Source: Myrica gale
Taxonomy: Eukaryota > Streptophyta > Magnoliopsida > Fagales > Myricaceae
Assembly: GCA_963930655.1 (NCBI GenBank)
Contig: OZ005611.1
Span: 6,455,501-6,519,500, forward strand
Length of the DNA: 64,000 nucleotides
Direction of reading: 5' to 3'
Both the position numbers and the translations under genes were made by a program. Positions 12,573-23,962 of this stretch are shown in pieces. Every line of letters starts with the position of its first letter. The stretch's first letter is position 1. A model generated the notes under the pieces. It did no database searches. It had not been told where the DNA came from and was given only the letters and a program-made list of their open reading frames with translations.

Positions 12573-12795
12573 AATATGACGGGGGGTGGTTGGGTTTTTT
12601 GTTTGGGGGGTTTGTTTTACATTACTTTATTCATTTTCCAGATGGATCTTTCGTCCGTGTTGTGGGCTTTTTCGTCTTTTGCTTTTCAAACCTCACACGT
12701 GCAAGGATAGAGCTTGGGTGTTGGGTTCGTACTTCGCTTGACGAGTAAAATGGTTTGCTTATTAACAAAAAAAAACCGAGTAAAATTATAGTTTG

Positions 12796-12803
12796 GCACG
12801 TGC
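12796..12803. promoter_or_regulatory. ACGTG-core element upstream of HMGR
   Basis: Palindrome GCACGTGC about 410 bp upstream of the HMGR start codon, with a second ACGTG core (ACACGTGC) at 12695-12702. Such cores bind bZIP and bHLH factors in plants. Function here is inferred from sequence only. Confidence 0.35.
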
Positions 12804-12809
12804 AAAACG

Positions 12810-15701
12810 GATAATACGGGGCCTAAGATGATCAAGTCAAAGCTCTACACCTACTACACGTCCATTCCATCACCTCTCTCTTCCCTAGCCCTTTCTTATG
12901 GCAAGCTCCTACTTCTTGTCTTCTTCTTTCATTTTCTTCAATGTTTTTTGGCATTTCTTGATTCCCTATAGTTTCTTGCCATATACTCCTCCTAGAAGCA
13001 TAGAGCATTTTTGTATTATTTGGGAACTATTATACGCATGAACTTTGGTAGGTAAATGAACTTGAATTTGAAGGGACCAAAATGGTAGAGAGGACTCCAA
13101 GCCCTAATATTATGATATATTTTTTTAATATAATAATATCAGCATCTTCTGTCACTTATCCTAACGTAATAAGCTCCAAAATATAAATATATATCATTTT
13201 TATATATGAGAGATGTCCCTCTCATTAAAATGGTTAAGAATTATTGCGTATTCTTCGTTTTTTAATATTTTTAAGTACTTTTTCAACTCTCCGATCCCAT
13301 CATTATCCATTTTCTAACCCTTTGTTTTTTGTTTGTGATGAATTACTTTCATTTGTATTGTGATTTTTTTTCTAAGCCATTTGGATTTGTGATTGCATGT
13401 GGGGATTTCTTACACGTATAGGCTCTTACTAACCTTGGCACATTCACGAAGAAAAATTGAACAAAAAGAAAGTAATCAGTCCTTTAATTTATCGCTTGAA
13501 TTTTATGAATTATAAAGGCACAGTTTATAGTGATAGAGCCATTTTTATTGGCCTATCACAGCATCTATTGGACCAAAATTTCAAGGGAGCTATACTTGAA
13601 GTCCAGCACTTAGGATGGATGGGTTGAAGGTCAAAGTTCTCTTTCCTTCTTTCTGCAAGCAAAGTAAACAAGTTAAAACTCAAAGTCCTCTTGTAGAGGG
13701 ATTTATCTGATGCCATTGTTAGTCGTCATCGTTTAGTATCTTTTTGTTTTTTGATTTCATTCTCAATGAGGGAGAGTATGAGTGAGAATTGCATATCTCT
13801 TCTGTTTCTTTTTCCTCTATTGATCTCTCTTATTTTTTTTCTGGGCCGGAGCTTCCTAGACCTCGACTCGGTATGCCCCTTTTCTTTTATGACAACTTTT
13901 TTTTATCATGCGCCTTCTACCCTTTCATTAATTAAGTGGGTGCCCACTTTTCCCTTTCTTCTCCACATTGGTTCTCAGGAAGGTGGTTCATGTTTGCCTA
14001 TTTAATGACTAGATTTTATACTTTCTAGCATCGACTGTGTCAGAGAATTAAATGATTAATTCCTCTTAGGCCTTATTTCTTATGCTTAATGTGATCCTCA
14101 TTTAAAAGAGCCGTCGATCTTTCTTATATAGCTAAGTTCCTAGTTGACAAAAACTTTTGCATGTATTCATATAAGCCTATATCTTTTCTATTCGACCCGA
14201 GATCAGCTTCCTTTCATATTAGGCCTCAAGAACCTTTTCTCTTTAAGTTGTATTCTGCCGTTCGAATAAGGAATCTTATAAGAATCCACTAAAATAGGGA
14301 CAATGAGTAGAAGTAATTTGCAAGATGACTTATTGTGGATCACTGATAAGCATAGACTATTATTTGGTTACGGAGTATTTTTTAAATTTTTTAAGAAATT
14401 TTTTCAAAAATTATATTTTACAACAAAGTACCCAAATCGCAATCTCAAAGTTTTTTTTTTGCATAAATTGCAACTTTTTTTATACACATAAACTTCAATA
14501 CCTTTTCACTAGATAAATGGGGTGTTCGACAATAAAAATTTTGGGGATTGAGAATTTTTGGATATTGAGGTTGATGAAAAATTAAAGATATTTTATGAGA
14601 TTTGATGAAAAAGTGAAGATAGAAAAGATTTAAATGAATATTATAATAATAATAAAATAAAATAATTAGATTAAGAAATATAGATTATTTTTTAATTTTT
14701 TAATGAGCGTGGAAATTTCTACTCTGAACACCATCAAAATTTATCTCCCTTTTACTTTAATTTTATCAAACTCTATCATTTTTTTATTAAAAATTTTCAT
14801 CAAATCTTTCCTCTCTTTACATTTTAACACAATTCAATAAAAATTATAATTCTAATTGTTTTTATAAACTCAAAATTATATAAATTTTTACTCGCTAACC
14901 ATTACCAAAGCTAGGGGCATGGAGGCAACCCCTTCCAAAATCAGCTAAAAAAACAAATGCCCTGGGCAGAAAAGCATTTTTTTCTCCAAAGATTATTTTA
15001 TTGTATATATTTTGTAATTAAATTTACGAACGAACGTCATTGCGTAAAATTCTCATCTATTTCTCAGTTTGTTGTACATCAAATAGATGTAATCATCATT
15101 ACGTAGATCCAATAAAGAAGATAATTAATAAGAAAAAATGAAAAAGAGACCATTTAATAGTTTAACGGAGAATTGTTATCCCTAAAGGCTGTTCGGTGAT
15201 AAAGTATTTTGAGAATTTTTAGGTGATGTTAACTTTATTGGCATGCGTGCAGTAGTTATTTTTAAGTGATGTTAAAAAATATGTTCAGTTTGTATATTCT
15301 CATGATTTAAAAAATCTTGAGTATTTAAAATTGCCGAACAAGCCCGTAGTTTGACAAATGGGCTCTCTCTTCTTCTTTTTCTTTTCTTTTCTAAATTGAC
15401 AAATGGGCTCTCACTTATTGCACAAAACTTGGTCAAACATATGGTCTGCAACCCTATCACGCCACTTATAGATGGCTAGCTGATATTGATTCGACGTTTC
15501 CCACACATAAATGCATGGTTTCAGAGAAATCAAACAAACAAACATAAACAAGTGGGTTTGCACAAGGTTCACGCAATGCGCATGCAAAACTTTAAAGAAG
15601 ATGATATGAGGGGTTTTGACTTGGAAAGAGACTTGGCCAAATTTGTTGATGCAATAAGTTACCTTTGTGACAGGCTGACAGCCCATTAGTTTAAATTTTT
15701 C
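12810..15701. other. AT-rich intergenic region, no gene seen
   Basis: No supported gene. The part at about 14520-14900 is a very AT-rich stretch with GATGAAAAA-type and TTTTATCAAA-type text in opposite orientations at its two sides, resembling a degenerate foldback element, but I cannot define ends. Confidence 0.4.
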
Positions 15702-17621
15702 AACCATTTCACGAAACCCTAATCCATTTTGAAGGGTTTCCTTTTCATCTAAAAGAAGAAAAATATATATATATTAAACTTCAGCAACCTAGCTACATGG
15801 TGAAACCCACCTAACACACACATATCAAAGGGGAAGTAAATTAATTAATAGAAACTGTACAGGCCCCTGTCACTGTTAGGTAGACTATGGGAATCCATTG
15901 GTACCCTCTAAAACTGATCCATATATTCTGCATTTCCCATGCCATGATTCATGTGCTGCCTATCGCGCCACTGAACCTGCGTGATCTGTGATTTTCGGAG
16001 GTTATGGACCATATTGTATGTTGGTTAGGGATTCTTTTAATGGAAGGGCTCAGCTAGTTTACATAATATATACAAGGAGATCCTAAAAATTTCGAGGAAA
16101 AAAGAAAGCCTGTGATTTGTGAAACTCTTAAGGAGTATTCTATAGGCAGCACATGAATCATGCAGTACTACTCCTCCGTTAGAAAAAGTATGCAGCAAAT
16201 GAATGGAGGGATTTCGCTTCGACTTAGATTATGTTCGTTTGTAAAAGTATTCAAGGATATAATAAGATTTAACAAAATTTATAAAACGAATATTCAAAAT
16301 TTTAAAAATTTCTACACAAATACCAATATTTTTTTACAGATTTTTCAACAACTTTTTCACATGAAACTCTAATATATTTTCAAAAAAAAAATTATAACAA
16401 ATATTCTCTTTTTATATTTTGCACCAAACTTCAATATTTTTTTATTAAATAATTACATCAAATCATCTCTATCTACTCATTTATACAAAATCCAACAAAA
16501 ATTAAATATTTTTAAAACTTTTCACCAACTTTTACACAAAATCTTATAAAATTCAAATCTAAATAAATATTCACATTTCTATCAAAATCTTAAAAATCTT
16601 ACAATATTTTAGAAATCGAACAACCCGTAAACCTCGAACAGTACATTTGAAAGATTTAAATCAAGTTGAAAATTGTTGGGGGTGTTTCACAATATCAATT
16701 GGTTGGATGTAGGTATTATAAATCTGATCAAAAGTAAGCAACTTTTAGAAATACCCTTTTTTTTTTTGCTTTTTATGGTGCTTTTTTTGGTTCATCATAA
16801 TTAATCTATATAACCAAAGAAATACACTAAAATAATTAGCCCAAGAAAGTCATATTACAAGGATTTATTCTTTGGGGTGCGTGACATCCTAACAGCTAGC
16901 TCCGTCTCGATGGAGCTTGGTTATCCATCAAATCTAAGTAATCTAACGGAATCACGAAAAGCAGACATGGCCTGCACCTTTCTATTCTCCTCCTTTTATT
17001 TATTTCTCCTTCTCTTTTTGGGTTTTAATTAAATACTGGGCCTGCATGCTTTTTATCTTTCTGTTGTTTGTGGGTACTTCGTCAATTGGCATGCCGCTCG
17101 CTAAGGTCTGAACTGGCTGGCGCCATTTTTTCTTACTAAGACCTGGGAATTCAATGCAGATTCGGCACAAATTATGAGTTTGGCCTTTTGGTGTCTACTT
17201 ATTTTATACACATAGTCAATATATATAATCCCACTAGTTGAATTGATCCTGTAAACTTTGCTTTGTAGTACTCCTGCACCTCGTTGTTTAAAAAATATAT
17301 ACCCATCTGGTATAAACCTGAGTATAAATTACAATGCATGTTTGACAAAGTGAGTTACCAAGTGGACTGAATCCTTTGGATCATCGAGACCGCAACTGGT
17401 TAATTGAGTTCTAAATTATTCATGTATGAATATCATGAATAATTGATATTCATGATCCCTAAATAGTTTATCTGCAAGTATGATGAGAATCCTTGCATGT
17501 GAATCGTGATTCGTCTTTAATTTGCAGGTTGGTTTTGAAAAGTTCCAAGATCTCGTGTTTCCTCATGTATTTGTCCTCGTTGTAAAAGTCTGATAAATCA
17601 TACAAATTTTACAATGGAATT

Positions 17622-17938
17622 AGGTTGTCTTAAACTCTAAGGGATTGGCTTACTCTAAGGTTTGAGACTTTGAGCCTTGATGATATGTTTTCTCTAATGT
17701 CTCAAGTTTAAAATTTTATAGGTGCTAACAATTCTTTCGGGAAACTCTTAAAGCTTTTGGCCTGATAATTGTCCAGTTGTGTGGGACAGTAAGACTGCAT
17801 ACAGATCTTGAGATTGATTGAGGTGTGCGTAAGCTGACCTTAATAATCAGTTAAAAAAAAGTTAAGTAAGATTGCGCATAGATCTCAAGGTTAATTAAGG
17901 TACGCGTAAGTTGACCTAAATAATCAGTTAAAAAAAAG
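17622..17938 (+). repeat. SINE-like repeat with duplicated A-rich tail (copy A)
   Basis: A segment beginning around AATTAGGTTGTCTTAAACTC contains GGTTTGAGACT, which loosely resembles a Pol III B box, and ends with GCGTAAGCTGACC...AATCAGTTAAAAAAAA. The last 70-odd bp, from GCATACAGATCTTGAG to the A run, are tandemly duplicated (about 17793-17864 and 17865-17938). The arrangement is that of a plant SINE with a duplicated tail, but no target duplication or family assignment could be made. The same sequence in copy B (about 22915-23245) shows it predates the tandem duplication. Confidence 0.3.
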
Positions 17939-18100
17939 TTAAGTTGTTTTGAAGCTGTACTGTCTAACTATGTGGTCAAATATCAAATTAATATTATCTT
18001 TTTCTTAACTGATTGTTGTTGAATCCAAACCTCTAATTTGTAAACAATACGGTCAATGAGTTCTAAAGGTTCCTCGTAAATAGGGAAAGTAAAAGACAAA

Positions 18101-18290
18101 GGTTGTGTTTGAGAATTAAAATTTTAGTTTGGTTAAAATTTGAGGTATTGAGTTTAGTAAAAAAGTGAAGAGAGATGTAATTTTTTATAGTTTTTGTAGT
18201 GAAAAGTAATGATTTGATGAGGAGAGAGATTATATTGTAATATTTTATTGTGTTAAAATTTTAGAATGTGTAAAATTTTATAAAACAAAC
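18101..18290. mobile_element. MITE-like insertion specific to copy A
   Basis: Copy A reads AAAAGACAAA, then about 190 bp of AT-rich DNA starting GGTTGTGTTTGAGAATT and ending TTTTATAAAACAAAC, then GGAGTTTGAATTAAAC. Copy B (about 23405-23430) reads AAAAGACAAACGATTCTG and continues directly, so it is the empty site. The ends are imperfectly inverted (TGTTTG...AAAATTTTA against TAAAATTTTATAAAACA). Size and composition fit a short non-autonomous DNA transposon, possibly hAT-like from its GGTTGTGTTTG start. The exact ends and target duplication are ambiguous because ACAAA is shared. Confidence 0.5.
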
Positions 18291-18996
18291 GGAGTTTGAA
18301 TTAAACAAAAATGAAGAACTCTTATGAATAATATACTCAGAATTTTTCATTTGTTTTGTGTTAATTAAACCAATAGATTCGAAAGAATCCCATATTCCAT
18401 TGTGCATTGTCTTCACCCCTGGCCCTGTCTAGGCCCCTCTAGGCTATAGTCCTGAATTTACTTTTTGGTTCCAAACTTCCAAGTCAATGGTCTGCCAGTA
18501 AATAGAATACAACTTAGGGCATCGTTGGTTCAAAATTTAGCCGATATATAATAGATGTAAGCGATCGACGTCGACCTGTCCCATCCTAGAGTTTAGGGTT
18601 CTTAATGGGAAACATATGTAGACAAAACTGTGCGTTCTTTCCCAGCCTTTTACGTTGATTTTCACGGTTGCTTGCTGATCATTGTTTAAATAGGGTGTTC
18701 AAAATCACCGGTAAAATTTAGTGGAATCGGCACCGACATCAGCTCCGAGTTCTCGATATTCAGACTAATCGGTGCTGATATCAGTAATTTTTTGTTTATT
18801 TTTTTTGCTAGGCGGTACCAGTTTAAAACCATTTCACGAATTCCTAATCCATTTTGAAGGGTTTCCTTTTCGTCTAACAGAAGAAAACAAAATATTTATT
18901 AAACTCCTGCAACCTAGCTACATGGTGAAACCCACCTAACACGTATATCAAAGGGGAATCAAATTAATTATTAGAGAATGGACAGGTCTCTGCTAT

Positions 18997-19569
18997 TGTA
19001 AGTCCTACATTGCTAGAGAAATTAGTCAATATGCTCCTTATAAGGTTGTAGCATCCCCCACTCCTCAAGACGTCTTTTAGAGTTGAGTTAGACCCACCTT
19101 TCACATATTGTGTAAATTCTAATATGATATCGGAGTGAGGTTCATAGTTTGTGGTCACACCGTCATCCGTTTCCAGATGTTGGCTTGGATGTCCTCTCGC
19201 CGCACGTGAGGGGACGTGTTGAAAGTCCCACATTGCTAGAGAAACTAGTCAATGTGCTCCTTATAAGGTTGTGACATCCCTCACTCCTCAAGGCGTCTTT
19301 TGGAGTTGAGTTAAACCTACCTTTTCACATATTGTGTAAATTCTAATATGGTATCAGAGCAATATTCCTAGTTTGTGGTCTCATCGTCACCCGTTTCCAC
19401 GTGTTGACTTGGATGTCCTCCCGCTACACTTGAGGGGGCGTGTTGGAAGTCTCACATTGCTAGAGAAACTAGTCAATGTGCTCCCTATAAGGTTGTGATA
19501 TCCTTCACTCCTCAAGGCGTCTTTTGGAGTTGATTTAGGCCCACATTTCACATATTGTGAATTCTAATA
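18997..19569 (+). mobile_element. Tandem TRIM array: LTR-internal-LTR-internal-LTR
   Basis: Three direct repeats serve as LTRs: 18997-19124 (128 bp), 19217-19348 (132 bp) and 19441-19569 (129 bp). The second and third start TGTTGRAAGTC(C/T)CACATTGC, the first has a small start deletion, and all end around AATTCTAATA. They are separated by two internal domains of 92 bp each. The second internal domain begins with the intact primer-binding site TGGTATCAGAGC (19349-19360); in the first this is degraded to TGATATCGGAGT. Both internal domains end in a G-rich tract (GAGGGGACG, TGAGGGGGCG) directly before the next LTR, as expected for a polypurine tract. No coding capacity. Copy A of the duplication provides the empty site (near CTGTCACTGTTAGG, about 15869-15882), and remnants of a short target duplication (GCTAT on the left, CCACT on the right) are visible. 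Confidence 0.85.
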
Positions 19570-21055
19570 CCCGCCACTGTAAGGTTGACTATGGGAATCC
19601 ATTGGTACCCTCTAAAACTGATCCACATATTCTGCATTTCCCATGCCATGATTCATGTGCTGCCTATCGCGCCACTGAACATGGGAGATCTGTGATTTTC
19701 GGAGGTTATGGACCATAATGTATGTTGGTTAGGGATTCTTTTAATGGAAGGGCTCAGCTAGTTTACGTAATATATACAAGGAGATCCTAAAAATTTCGAG
19801 GAAAAAAGGAAATCCTGTGATTTGTGAAACTAAGGAGTAAGGATCTTTCATATATATATATATATTTCACATGCAGTACTACTCCTCCGTTAGAAAAATT
19901 AGGCAGCAAATGAATGGAGGGATTTCGCTTCAACTTAGTCATGTTCCTCGTTTGCAAAAGTATTCTAGAATATAATAAGATTTAACAAAATTTATAAAAT
20001 GAATATCTAAAATTTTAAAAATTCCTACACAAATTCCAATACATTTTACACATTCTTCAACAAGTTTTTCACACAACTCCAATATTTTTTATTAAACAAT
20101 TACATCAAATCATCTATCTCTACACATTTTTACAAACTCAAACAAAAATTAAATATTTTTACAACTTTTCACCAACTTTTACACAAAATCCTATAAAATT
20201 TCAATCTAAATAAATATTAACAATTTTATCAAAATCTTAAAAATCTTACAATTTTTTAGAAATCGGACATCCCCTTAACCTCGAACAGTAGATTTGAAAG
20301 ATTTAAATCAAGTTGAAAATTGTTGGGGGTGTTTCACAATATCAATCGGTTGGATGTAGGTATTATAAATCTGATAAAAAGTAAGCAACTTTTAGAAAAT
20401 AGCTTCTTTTTTTTTGCTTTTTATGGTGCTTTTTTTGGTTCATCATAATTAATCTATATAACCAAAGAAATACCCTAAAATAATTAGCCTAAGAAAGTCA
20501 AATTACAAGGATTTATTCTTTGGGACGTGACATCCTAACAGCTCCGTCTCGGATCTTGGTTATCCATCAAATCTAAGCAATCTAACGAATCACGAAAAGC
20601 AGACATGGCCTGCACCTTTCTATTCTCCTCCTTTTATTTCGTTTTCCTTCTCTTTTTTGGGTTTTAATTAAATACAGGGCCTGCATGTTTTTTCTCTTTC
20701 TGTTGTTTGTGGGTACTTCGTCAATTGGCATGCCGCTCGCTAAGGTCTGAACTGGCTGGCGCCATTTTTTCTTACTAAGACCTGGGAATTCAATGCAGAT
20801 TCGGCACAAATTATGAGTTTGGCCTTTTGGTGTCCACTTAATTTATACACATAGTCAATATATATAAGCCCACTGTTGAATTAATCCTGTAAACTTTGCT
20901 TTGTAGTACTCCTGCACCTCGTTGTTTAAAAAATATATACCCATCTGGTATAAACCGAGTATAAATTACAATGCATGTTTGACAAAGTGAGTTACCAAGT
21001 GGACTGAATCCTTTGGATCATCGAGACTGCAACTGGTTAATTGAGTTCTAAATTA

Positions 21056-22737
21056 TAGGTTCGTGGGACACATGCAGAAGCCCCACTTTGATTTTTGGTT
21101 TCATTTACTTGCGTATACGTGCGTCAAAATCAAACCAGATGGAATACGAGAAGAATGTCCTCGCGTTCACGCGTTCACAAAAAGCAAGTGCAAAAGTCCT
21201 CTCAAGAACTTTGATGTTCCTACATATTTTGCATCGCATGCATCATGCATGGTTATTCGTTCTTCCTAATTAAACGATAAAATCTCAAAGCAATTATCTG
21301 TGGTGGATATGCTATATATATATATAGTTTTAGAGTACGTGCGAAACGAGGTTGATGGGCATATCAGCTAGTATGAAACTTGAAGATTCGATACACGAAA
21401 CACGATAATCTGATATATATATATATATATATATGTGGTAGATAACGTGGGGAAAACAGGTATTACAGATAATAAGGAGTATTTTATTGTTATTTTCTTT
21501 ATATCGAGAATAAACATATATATTAACTCAAGAATTCAATGGGGTAGGATTATCATGGAAAAATACAGATTTTGGTATAAATGCCTGTTGCGCAAAAGCA
21601 ATATTGGATCTGAGAGATTATCCAATAAGACGATAAGCCTGTAATATATATCTTCAAATCAAAGTGAGCGACCTTATATATATATATATATATAACTAAA
21701 AAGATTCTTTTTCTATGTGATTTTTGGTTTCAAGCATTTTCTTTTTTGGTTGTCTGCATATATAGAATTAGTCCATGCAGTTGTATTACGTTAGCTTTTA
21801 CACGAGAAAAGAAAAAATAATTGCTAAAAACAGAGTTCGAGTTTAATATTTAGCACAGTAATTAATATTAATAGAATTCGCAGTTTCCATTTTTTTTCAT
21901 TTCTGTTTTATATATTCGCAGTGTGGATTACTGGTACGTATAATAAGTGGGATCGATGGGAGATTATCCTTCCCAACGTGTATACGATCGAGTTTCAATG
22001 AATGGTAAAGAAGCCTAGCTAGCTAGTGGCAGAATGCTAGCTTGCGCTTAACGTCAGCGGAGGGGAACTGAACTTTTTCCACAGGGCAGTTTTTGTTCTG
22101 CATGATTTTGTTGACAGTATAATTAATTTGAAACGACTCAGAAATAGTAAATGGCGACCGGTGAGGGTGGACGTCACTAAGTAGGAAGAATAAGTAGTTC
22201 TGATCATGATCGGTCTGAAATCTGCGTTTGGTATATATTATAGCTAAGCAGTCACTTTCCAAGAACAATTTTTCCAAACCCAACTTCGTTGAATCCTGAA
22301 TTTATCATTTCTAAACAAGAGCATTTCTCTCCTGCATATTAAATATTAAAAGAAACTGGTGGGTTTTTCTAATTCTTTTTTTTCTTTTAATTTATCACCG
22401 GCCCATAGGTAGCACGTGTATCTATTCTAGTCGTCGAAGATGTTTGGAGTGTTGGTAAGCCCTAATTTATATTTTTCCAGATCAATGCGAGCTGTTTTGG
22501 CCGGATTGTGATAATTAAAGAACTAATTAGCCAACCCGGCCAACTTGAATAGTTTACTGAATTGCTGTTCTGTATCGTGGACTTGATCAGTACATATATG
22601 CTTAATTTATAGCGGACTTGAAGGCCGATCGATCGAGATGACACATAAAATTATGTAAACGTACATGGATCATGAAAAAGAAACAAACCCAATAATTTTG
22701 AGTTTTTTTAGAAATTGATGAACCATTTTAAATGATC
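21056..22737. other. Segment unique to copy B of the duplication, no gene seen
   Basis: About 1.68 kb that interrupts the alignment of copy B with copy A. It includes TA microsatellites (about 21411-21434 and 21676-21693). No terminal repeats, target duplication or transposon-like coding sequence were seen, so it is more likely ancestral DNA lost from copy A than an insertion into B. Short open frames inside show no family resemblance. Confidence 0.45.
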
Positions 22738-23962
22738 ATGTGGCTGTGAACAATTGATATTCATGATCCTCCATAGTTTGTCTGAAAGTTTGATGAGAAT
22801 CCTTGCATGTGATTCGTCTTTAATTTGCAGGTTGGTTTTGAAAAGTTCCAAGATCTCGTGTTTCCTCATGTATTTGTCCTCGTTGTAAAAGTTTGATAAA
22901 TCATAAAAATTTTACAATGGAATTAGGTTGTCTTAAACTCTAAGGGATTGACTTACTTTAAGGTTTGAGATTTTTGAGCCTTGATGATATGTTTCCTCTA
23001 ATGTTTCAAGCTTAAAACTTTATAGGTGCTAACAATTCTTTCGGATAACTCTCAAAGCCTTTGGCCTGGTAATTATCCAGTTGTGTGGGACGGTAAGACT
23101 GCACACAGATCTTGAGATTAATTAAGATGTGCGTAAGCTGACCTTAATAATCAGTTAAAAAAAGGTTAAGTAAGACTGCGCATAGATCTCAAAATTAATT
23201 AAGATGTGTGTAAATTGACCTAAATAATCAGTTTTTTTTTTAAAAAAAAAGAAAGTTGTTTTGAAGCTGTACTGTCTAACTATCATGATCGCCAAATATC
23301 AGCTATATATTATCTTTTTCTTAACTGATTGTTGTTGAATCCAAACCTCTGATTAGTAAACAATACAGTCAGTGAGTTCTAAAGGTTCCTCCGTAAATAG
23401 AGAAAGTAAAAGACAAACGATTCTGAATTAAACAAAAATGAAGAACTCTTATGAATAATATACTCAGAATTTTCCATTTGTTTTGTGTTAATTAAACCGG
23501 TATTTGATAGATTCGAAAGAATCCCATCCATTGTCTTCACCCCTGGCCCTAGCTAGGCCCCTCTAGGCTATAGTCCAGAATTTACTTTTTGGTTCCAAAC
23601 TTCCAAGTCAATGGTCTGCCTGCCAGTAAATAGAATACAAATTAGGGCTTCGTTGGTTCCAAAATTAGGGCTTCTGAGAATTTATTCCAGTATAGATGTA
23701 AGCGATCGATCGACGTCTGTCCCATCCTAGAGTTTAGGGTTCTTAATGGGAAACATATGTAGACAAAACTGTGCGGTCTTTCCCAGCCTTTTATGTTGAT
23801 TTACACTGTTGCTTGCTGATCATTGTTTCAACCAGGTGTTCAAAATCACCGATAAAATTTAGTGGAATCGGCACCGACATTAGTATTGAGTTCTCGATAT
23901 TCAGACTAATCGGTGTCGATACTAGTAATTTTTTTCTTATTTTTTTGCTACGCGGTACCAGT

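Larger units (their letters stand above)
15702..18822. repeat. Tandem segmental duplication, copy A
   Basis: First of two head-to-tail copies of a non-coding unit. It runs from AACCATTTCACGAA (15702) to GCGGTACCAG (18822), and the second copy starts directly after it. The copies are collinear and closely similar. For example, 15880-16060 matches 19588-19770, 16900-17420 matches 20530-21055, and 17500-18060 matches 22800-23380. Copy A lacks the TRIM array of copy B (its intact target is at about 15865-15885) and lacks a 1.68-kb segment present in B (breakpoint at about 17418-17441). It carries its own insertion of about 190 bp (18101-18290) and a small inverted-repeat arm at 16142-16162. No protein-coding frame is conserved between the copies. 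Whether the unit is transcribed cannot be told from sequence. Confidence 0.85.
18827..23962. repeat. Tandem segmental duplication, copy B
   Basis: Second copy of the unit described at 15702-18822, starting with AACCATTTCACGAA and ending with CGCGGTACCAG. It is longer than copy A because it holds the TRIM array at 18997-19569 and a 1.68-kb segment at about 21056-22737 that is absent from A. Apart from these it is collinear with A throughout. The end of copy A abuts the start of B within a few bases, so this is a direct tandem event and not two dispersed copies. No supported gene inside. Confidence 0.85.

Noticed and set aside
15943-16162. MicroRNA precursor from the 21-bp inverted repeat
   Set aside because: The arms are about 180 bp apart, pairing stops at once outside the 21 bp, the arm is absent from copy B, and the sequence matches no conserved plant miRNA I know.
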